From the NCBI GenBank assembly GCA_965656605.1, contig CBFHLC010000009.1, positions 1 through 54,934 on the forward strand: 54,934 nt of DNA, written 5' to 3'. Position numbers and translations under genes: made by a program. The notes below the pieces were generated by a model. That model did no database searches and was not told the DNA's origin. It saw only the letters and a program-made list of their open reading frames with translations. This document shows, piece after piece, positions 44,301 to 53,300 of the stretch (its first letter is position 1; each line of letters starts with the position of its first letter). This stretch comes from Litorivicinus sp965656605 (lineage in GTDB: Bacteria; Pseudomonadota; Gammaproteobacteria; Pseudomonadales; Litorivicinaceae).

Positions 44301-47300
44301 TTGAAGTGGCTAATGTGGGAATCGACGTCGGTTTTGCACCGACTGACACCGCGTTGCCAACCGACACAGCGTTCGTGGTTACCTTGGCCGAAGCAGCCGA
44401 TAACAGCGTGGCATTGGATGTCGATGGTAATGGGTCAGGAAGTGCAGTCGGTTTCACCGATGCAGACTTAGTGTTGTCCAACAGTTCAAGCGTCCTTAAA
44501 GCGCAAGCGTTAAGTGGCGCGTGGACTGCGGCTGCCAGTTACGTAGAAGGCTCCATCCCTACCAGTGGCGTGGCTGTCGATGCGACGACCAGTGACGCGG
44601 TAGTTGATCTAACTTCGAGCCAATTTGAAGCAGGTTTGACTATTAACGCGACTTTAGACGTAGATGGCACCACTGCGCCTGTCGTATTTGAAACCCGTGT
44701 TGTAACGCCTGCGACGCTAACCTCTGCGTCTGAATTAGCGCCGAGTTTGGTTCGTGATCTGACCGACAGCTTCACCGGCGCTCAGGAACTGGTCACGCCA
44801 CCGTCTTTGGCGCCCGTACTGAACCCGAAACTGCAAGGGCTTGAACAGGTCGAAATGACTCAGCTGGCAACGGAAGTGGCGGCATTGTTTGCGCGCTTTA
44901 GTGATCCTCAGTTCAGCCCAACGTCGGCTAGCGCATTACATACGCAGCTTCCGCTGGTAGGCAAAAGCCTCGCTGAATTGATCGATTTCGATGCAATTTC
45001 CGGACGCATTGTTACCGCAATCAACGAGGCCCCCAGCACGGGTATTGCCCAAATTGAAGGCATTTTGAACTCGTTGTTGGCGCGTGCCGAAAACGGTTCG
45101 GGCCTGTTCTCGCTGAACGTAATTGACTCAAGCGATAACCCCAATCAAGTTGCGCTAGGCAAGCAACTCAGCGTGGTGTTCGAGCTTAACGCGCCTTCCA
45201 GCTTGGCGGCTTCAACCCTTGATTTAGCTGAGTTTTCCGAGTTCTTGGGCATTGCGATGCCCGAGTCAATGACTTTGGGCGATCTAGAAACCGTGCTCAG
45301 TGGCAACGTTTCACGCCACCAAACCGTCGTTACCTTGACGGCGCCGACGGTCGCTAACAGCTGGAGTGCCACACCGACCCAGCCCGGCGGTGTTGTGCCA
45401 TTGGCGCAAGGTGAGCAGGTCAAATTGCGCGCAACTGACGGCTCGATCGTCGCTGTGGGTGTGGTGCGTGGCTTTACCGCAGTCAGTGGTGGCGTGGACT
45501 TAATTGTCGACTTTGACGATTTTGACGCCTCTTGGAATGCCGCCGACTTGGATTTGATCCGAGTGGTCGAGCAAGGTGAATCGCGAGAAGTCGTTGAAGT
45601 TATTCTGGACAGTACGCAAGTCAGCGTCGCGTCTACCGCCGAGGACTTGGGTAGCGATTTGATGGGTCGTTTCCAGTTCGATATTGATTTGCGAACTTCG
45701 TCGATTGTTGCGGATTTCAGTGGCCTGAGTGATGCAGTGGGCCGCGAGTTTGTCGCGGTCGATGGCACGGGCACGATCGTTGCGCGCGGTGTTATTACCG
45801 CATCAAGCAGTACAGGTGCGGTCGCCATTGTCCGAGCGGGATTGATTGACGAAGCGGCGAAGCTGCAAGTGCTGCAAGCTGGCGTGAGCGCCGACACAGT
45901 GATTGCTCCGCTCGCTGCATCGGACGCGTCTCTTGCATTAGACACTTCCATCACGTCAGTAACGACTATTCCGCTCGTACTAGTTGATGAGTTCGGCACC
46001 GCGATTGACGTCGGACTTGATCTCGAGTTGTCTGACGGTGACTCACTCATGTCGTTTGACTTGACCTTGCTGGGCCAATCAACGCCGATGACGGTCGATT
46101 TACAGCGCGACGGCGCGGGTGATCTGACCCTTGCGTCTGCGCGTATCTCAACCCAGCTGGAAGATTCCGCACCTAGCTACAGCTCAATTATCGCATCGTT
46201 CGAAGGCATGGGTGCTACGCCAAGTATGACTGCGACGGTATCGGGTCAGGTCGACGGCGGGCTAAAAGCCGTTGTCGTCACAGGTATTTCGGGTGTCGGC
46301 ACCGTTAACCTAGGTGGCATCAGTCTGTCCGGCGGTTTGACCGCTGAAGGCAACATAGATGCGCCCGAATTGTCGTTTACTGCGAGCAACCTGGTTGATG
46401 AAGTCAAGAACGCTGTGGTTGCAGCGGGCGGTTCCTTGGGCTTGCCCACCGGATGGGAAGACCTTAGCCGAGTCAGTGTGGGCATGGACGACGTGTTCAA
46501 CGCGTTGGCCGGAGAGCTTAACCGCGACGATGGTTACTTAGACATCACCATTCCGGGCTTAGGTCAAAGCATTGAAGATATTTTGGGCGTCAAGGCGGCT
46601 CTGCGTGAAGCGCAGGCGGCTATCAACGAAAACGTCGGCCTCGCGCCGGAGTTTGCCGCTCGTATTATCCATGACGCTTTAACGTCAAACACAGACCCCG
46701 TTAAGTTTGCACCCGATCAGTTGATGGTGACGGTTGACGTTAACTCCAGTAATGACGGTTTGGTCATCGGTTTTGATGGGCAAAAGACCCTGTCGCAACT
46801 GTTGGATCTTGGCGTCGATCTATCTGACCTAGACCTGGCGAGCGGGCTGGCGACGACCTTGGGCATCAAGGATCCAAGCTGGTTGACGATTGAGGCGTTG
46901 GAAGATGCCCAGCTCGACTTAGCACTGGGTCTGTTCTTGGACTTCGAAGCTGAGCTGACGTGGGATGGCTCTAGTGTTGTGAGTAGCATTACATCGTCGG
47001 GCGATGCGATGAGCGTCAAGGCCCTCGCGCGCCTGAATGATGCTGATTTGAGTGTTGCCTTGAACGCTGGCTCATTGGGTTCATTCGGTTTAATCGCTCA
47101 AGACTCAACAGTTCAGTTGTCAAAGACCGATGCGACCTTGACCGATGCGTCATTGGTCAGTCAGTTGGCCGCCAGCGGTGCGTCGTTTGGCGTTGATGAC
47201 AGTGGTGATTTGAGTGTGGATGGTCGGTTTACCGCCGATCTACCTTTGCACCGAAATGTGGCCGGTGATCTGCAGCAAATCGAAGGGCTCGAGAATCTTG

Positions 47301-50300
47301 CGATTCAAGGTGATCTGGCTGCCGTCAGTGGGTCCCTCACACCGGATTTTGAGATTGATTTTAGTGGCGCTCCGTCGAGCCTAGACCTGCGCTCGTTGCT
47401 GTTCCCGCAGCTTGATAGCTTTGATTCACTGTCGTTTGCCCAGCTCAAGTCCGCTGTGACTCAGGTCAAGAGCTGGGTGAACGGTGGCGGGGTGGCGAAT
47501 CAGTTGGTTGAACAGCACCTGCCGGTGCTGGATCAGTCAATTAACGATTTGATTCCGCTGAACAGGATTCTGGACGGCATCATCACCGTGCTGGATACGT
47601 TGGATACCAGCTCGGATAGCAACGCAAACCGTATTTTGCAGCTCGAAACCTTGGTGAACCAACAGCTTGCGAGTATTGCTGGATTCAATAACCCACCGGA
47701 AATTAATCTGTCGCTGGCCTCGGTTCGCGCGGACGCCTTCAGCACGACGCATGCATTGGATGCACTCGAGTTCCGCTTGAACTTGAACGATGCGTGGAGT
47801 TTGAACCAAGGCTTCGATCTTTCGATTGACGATCTTCTGGGTCTAGACGGCGTTGCTGACCTCGGTCTGGATGCGCGGGCCGCATTGGACTTGGCACTTA
47901 ACGGTACTTTGGCCTTTGGTGTTGAGTTGCCGGCGGATGCCTCGGCTGACACCTTGGGTGACTTGGCGAGGCTGCCTAATTTGCAAGCCCCGCGGTTATA
48001 CCTCAGTAGCGACACCGGCTTCGAGTTCAGTGTTCTAGGTGAAGTTTCGGACTTGCGCGGTCAGGCGACCCTGGCACCCGGAGCCGGTGAAGTCGGAATA
48101 TTTATTGATCAAGCGGCTGACAACGGCGTGTTCCGTTTGGCCGACAGCAACGGCGATCCTATTTCGCTCAGCTTCGGGTTGGCCGACAATGGGTCAGGCC
48201 GTTATTACGTCGGTGATTTGTCGCCGGTCTCGCTTGATGTGTCTGGCGAATCGTTAGCGGTCACCAAGACGACGGCGCCTATCGCTTCAGTTGAGCTCAC
48301 GCAAACCTTGAATGTGAGCGGTTCGGATCGCCTGGTTAACGCGAGTTTGGCGGACCAGTTTGAAAACGGGGCCGAGTTTGCTCAGATTGCGGATTTGGCA
48401 CAGTTTGGCGTGGTCTCGGTACGTGGTTCTGATGCGGAGTTGATCGTCAAAGACGGCTTGCTGCAGGACTCTGCGGACAATTGGTACGCGGCCGGAAGTC
48501 TGCACAGCATAGCCTCGACGGCACAAAGTATTGCTAGCGATCAACTGACGCTGACTCTGGGCGCGGCCGCATCGGTTGTGGCGGAAGGTCAGGTTTGGAT
48601 TGTTGACGATGGCACAAACCAACAAGCGTTGACCGTGGCGTCTGTCAGCACTGCTGGGAGTGATGTGACGGTTGTGTTTGAAGCCGAGACCTTGTCGGTC
48701 TCTGCCGCTTCAAGCGTTGACCTAAAGAATGCCGTGGGCGTGCTTAAGCAGGGCGATAATTTACGTCGCGTGATAAGCGATAGCTTCGAAAGCGGTAACT
48801 ACCAGAGCAACGACACGGCATCTGTGACGCTTCAGGTGGCGGGTAATGCGGCGGGCTACAACGCCAGCACAGGCATTTTGTTGCACTTCACGCTGGGCAG
48901 TCAGACCTTTGCGGTGCCCACAGCGTTGCTGAGTGCGACGGATGCTGCGACAGCCGGTCTGGTGGATCTGCAGATTGCAATGCCGACTACAGGACTTGCG
49001 AACCTCAGCAGTGCGACTGGCTGGGCGATCGAGTTGATTGATGCCGGTACCACTGAAATAAATACCGTCGAGATGGGTACCACCGATGTCTTTGCATTGG
49101 CGCTCACCTCAAGCACAGCCGTTGATGCCTTTGTCGCTGAGTTGTCCGCGGTTTCGAGCACGGGCCAAAGTGATTTTGCGTTGGGCGACACGGGGCTAAT
49201 TGCACGTGTATTAGACATTTCGGGCACAACGCTTACGGTTAGCGTAGCTAGCTTTAGCGAGTCGGTCGCTGCGCCGATGTCGCTCACCGCGTCTGAGTTG
49301 GTAACGCTGATCACCAACGAGCGTTGGTACGCGCAGGACCAAGCCGGTATCCACATTGATACACTGGTTCAGGATGCGATTGATGGTTTTGATGCTCAGT
49401 TTGAAGTCGATTTAAAAGTTCGCTCCACCATAGCAAATCTAGACTTGGGCGATGTCACCGGCACCATAACCTTGTCCGATTTTGATCAGGACTGGTCGTT
49501 GAGTGCGCTGGCCAGCCAGCTGACCGTGCCGTCGTTAACCAGTACCACGGGCAATGGGACCTCGGTGGTCACGTCCATCGTTGATAGCATTACCGATGCA
49601 GGCGATCGACTGAAATCCATGTCGCCGGCGCAGCTGGTTGAAACCCTCAAAGCATCATTGGCGTATTTGACCCAGGGCGATGGGTCCGTTTGGCTTGAGC
49701 AGCCGCTACCGTTCGTCAACGAGTCGCTTAACGATTTGACCGGCATCAACACCTTCTTTGAAACGGTGTTGGATACTTTGAATACCTCAAGCTCTGACGA
49801 TCTGAGTTCGTGGTTGCCGGGTGCTTTGGCTCAGGCCGGCTTGCCCGAGGACATGATCACCCTGAACTACCGCGACCTCAGCGGTGGCGATTGGGTGGTC
49901 GATGTGGCTTTGAATCTGAGCCAAGCCTTCGATCAAAATGTATCGATCGATTTGGGACTGGAAAATCTGGGTGACATCGGGCCGATTGCCGGTGGTTTGC
50001 TCGAGGTGGATTCCTCAGTCGCGGGCACGTTAAGCGCCAACGCTGATTTGTCGTTGGACTTACAATTGGTCGGCGCTGGTCTGCAGCGAGTGGATGCACG
50101 TCTGCTCGATACCAGTGGTCTGCGCGTTGAGTTGGGTCTGGAAGTCGACGACATTGACGTCAGCCTGGGCCTTAACAGCACGTTTGCCAGCGCGTTGGGT
50201 AATTTTGCACCGAACCTGTCGATTGACTCGGGCGGCGCGTGGCTGTCGGGCGATCGCGGTGAGCAGCAAGCGACATTGACGCTGCGCGATCAGAATTTGG

Positions 50301-53300
50301 CGAGTACGGCGGTGTTGGCGAGCGACAGCTTTGTTGCTGGTGATACGGTCTACCAAGACTTGGGTAGCGGCCAGAACGTTTACGGACAGGTCGTAAGCTG
50401 GACCTACAATGCGGCATCACGTTCTGGGCAACTGGTCGTTTTGGCGCCTTCATTGTCGTTTGATACCAGTAAGAGCATTTCAAAACACAGCGACACGGCT
50501 ATTGCGGCCGGCGTCTCTCTGATTGCGACACGCGCATCGGATGTCGCCCGTGTGGCGGCTGAGTACACCGATGCGGCCACCGCGGCACGGGTGACCGATG
50601 GTGATCGTCTTGTCTCTGCTGATGACACCTTTAACGGTGTGGTCAGCGATGTCAGTGGTTCACGCATTGAACTCCACTTGGATGCGGGGGCAGTCCCCCA
50701 GGCAGCGGACGTACTCGATAAATCCCTGACACTGGCCAACGGCGCAAGTCTGACTTTGGGTGAACTGGCCGGTTCCCTCGATGCTTCCCACAGCACTTGG
50801 ACCGCATCGGCGGTAACCGAGACGGTCGAGCTGGATGCACAGACGGTTTTGTCGAAAATTACGTTGACCTCAGGGGACAGCACCGGGCTTGCGGCTGGTG
50901 ATTATTTGGTCGCCAGTACTGGGCAATGGGTGCGTGTGGATTCGGTCGACAGTGCCACGGTCATGTGGGTTGAGCTGATTGGCGAAGGCACTGCGTTTAC
51001 CTCGGGCACCGTGTTGAGCAAGCCTCAACTAACCCTCGCGAGTAGCACCTCCGCAGTCTGGAAGAGCCTTGCACCGGGCGTGAGTCGAATTGAATTTACA
51101 GTGGCTGAGCCCGGCTTGCTGGGTAGCTGGATTGAGGACGTCCGTGTCTTCAAGGCGGGCACGGAATGGTTTGAGGTCACCTCGTTTAATGCGTCGACTG
51201 GCACGGTCCAGCTCAAGGCGTTGAGTCTGCTTAATGCAACGGATTCAACCAGTTTGACGAGTGCACAAACTGCGGCATTGGCGGCCGTTAATACTGCCGG
51301 CGGCGTATCAATAGCCGCGCTAGGTTTGACCAGTGCTGCCAATGCGCAAGCCTTGCCAGCGAATGCCTTCTTCGAAGTTGGCATTGCAGACAGTGACACC
51401 CAGGACAACTTGGGCAACGGTTACATTCAATTGGGCAGCACTAGCTCGCTGGCCAGCGTGACTGCGGCACGTGCCACGGGCACGGCGGCTTTGTCCCTTG
51501 AGAAAACCCAAGCAAACATTGATGCCTTGGTGGGTGCGACTCACTTGGTTCAGGACATCAACGGCGCACGTCTGCAAGCGGCCATTTTGGGTGTCGACAC
51601 CAGTGGTGCGCGCATTGAAATTCGCCTAGACGCGACGGGTGCCGGCTTTACACCGACCGCCGCGGGTGTCAGCTATGAAGCGTTGACCCGCACCGGCAGC
51701 ACGGTCACGGTCGCCGAATTGGCAGCCGATCTGGACCGGACGTTAGTCTTTACCCTGAGCGATGCCGAAGTTACGACCATTGGCGGCTGGACAGATGCGT
51801 TGGCTGGATTAACCAATAGCACCACGACCTTCGCAGGTTCAGATTTAACCTTCAATGCGTCTGCTAAGACGCTAACGGTGACCGGCGCGACATTAGGTAG
51901 CTTGGGCGCGGACAGCTGGGTCTTAACGGACTCGGCCACGACAGCGAACACCATCCCGTTGACGGGTGCAGACTCGGTTTACACGCTCAAGAGTACGCCT
52001 GCCTCGAGCAACTTAGCCCTTGCAACAGGCATGACAGACTTGGTGCTGGCCGTGCCGACAGCATCGGGCTCGCTAGCCGTTTTGGTCAACGCTAACAATG
52101 AGTTGGAGGTAGGCGGTTCGACCAGCAGTGCTGAATTGGACGCATTGGATTGGACTCTAACTGCCGATGTTGCGGTGCAGCAAAGGGCGCTGACTGTATT
52201 GACAAATGCAAGTCCAGTAGCGGTAGCAAATGAGGCGCTAAACGCTCAGATTCTGACCCTCGACAGCGTTGCTAACGTGAAGTTGGGTGATGTTATTCGT
52301 GCCGGTTCGAACGGTGCGATTGGCACGGTTGTGTCTATTAATACGGTCAATAACACTGCTCTGGTTTCAGTAACGTCTAGCCAAAACTTTCGCAACGGTG
52401 ACACGCTGGAGTTGCCTGCCGATTCGGTTGAGTTGGAAGTGTTGGCGGGCGGCGAATTGGGCATCTTCTTGCCCTTTGCGACCACAACCGACAACGAAGG
52501 ATTCCTTGGCGCAGTCGAAATCGGTATGGGTCTGACGACGTCGGGCGTTAGCATTCCGCAGATTCAGTTGCCCACTGGGGTGGTCGACTTCCTAGTGAAT
52601 CAGTACGACGCCATCAGCGGGTTGACTGACAATATTGCTGACTCCTTAGACAACTTGACCTACGCCGACGTCATCCGCGGGTTGTCCGCTGCGCTTGATA
52701 TCCTGTTTGGTGAGGACGGCAGCGGCGGTCTAATGGCGGCGGAGCTGCCGTTCTTGAACGACAGTTTGGCAGGCATCACTGGCCTAGATACGTTCAAGCG
52801 TGAGCTTGACGCACTGCTTGAGCAGCCCGGTCGCGCCTGGGCCGACGTGGGCGATCTGCTGGCAGACATTTTGAACCGTTTAATGCCGTCATCCGACAGC
52901 GCGAATCCGCCTCGGTTCGTCGTTCAGACGCAAAGCAGTGTTGATACGACCACCGGTGTCATGGGTGTTCGTTTGAATCTGTCGTTGAAAGACGCCTTGT
53001 TCGATCGTGAGCTCAGTTTTGGTGTCGAAGATGTCGATCTGGCCGAGCTGCTAGGTACCGCCAATTTAGGTCCGTTGAGCTTTGAGGCGGGCGGTACCTT
53101 CACCGCCAAAGCCAAAGCCCAAATGGACTTTGACTTGCTGTTCGAAGTGGACGGTAGGGTGCCGGTGGGTACAGCGCCCGTTGTGACCACTTACCTTGGG
53201 GACGCGACCGGCGTCTCGGTGGCCCTTGACGAGCTGACATTTACACCTGAAGGCGAAACTACGCTAGACCTTGAACTCGCCAGCGGTACCGTGCGTATTG

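Noticed and set aside
45145..46050. A 301-codon minus-strand open frame inside the giant gene
   Set aside because: Low-complexity Ser/Thr/Ala-rich antisense shadow of the giant frame; no ribosome-binding site and no family resemblance.
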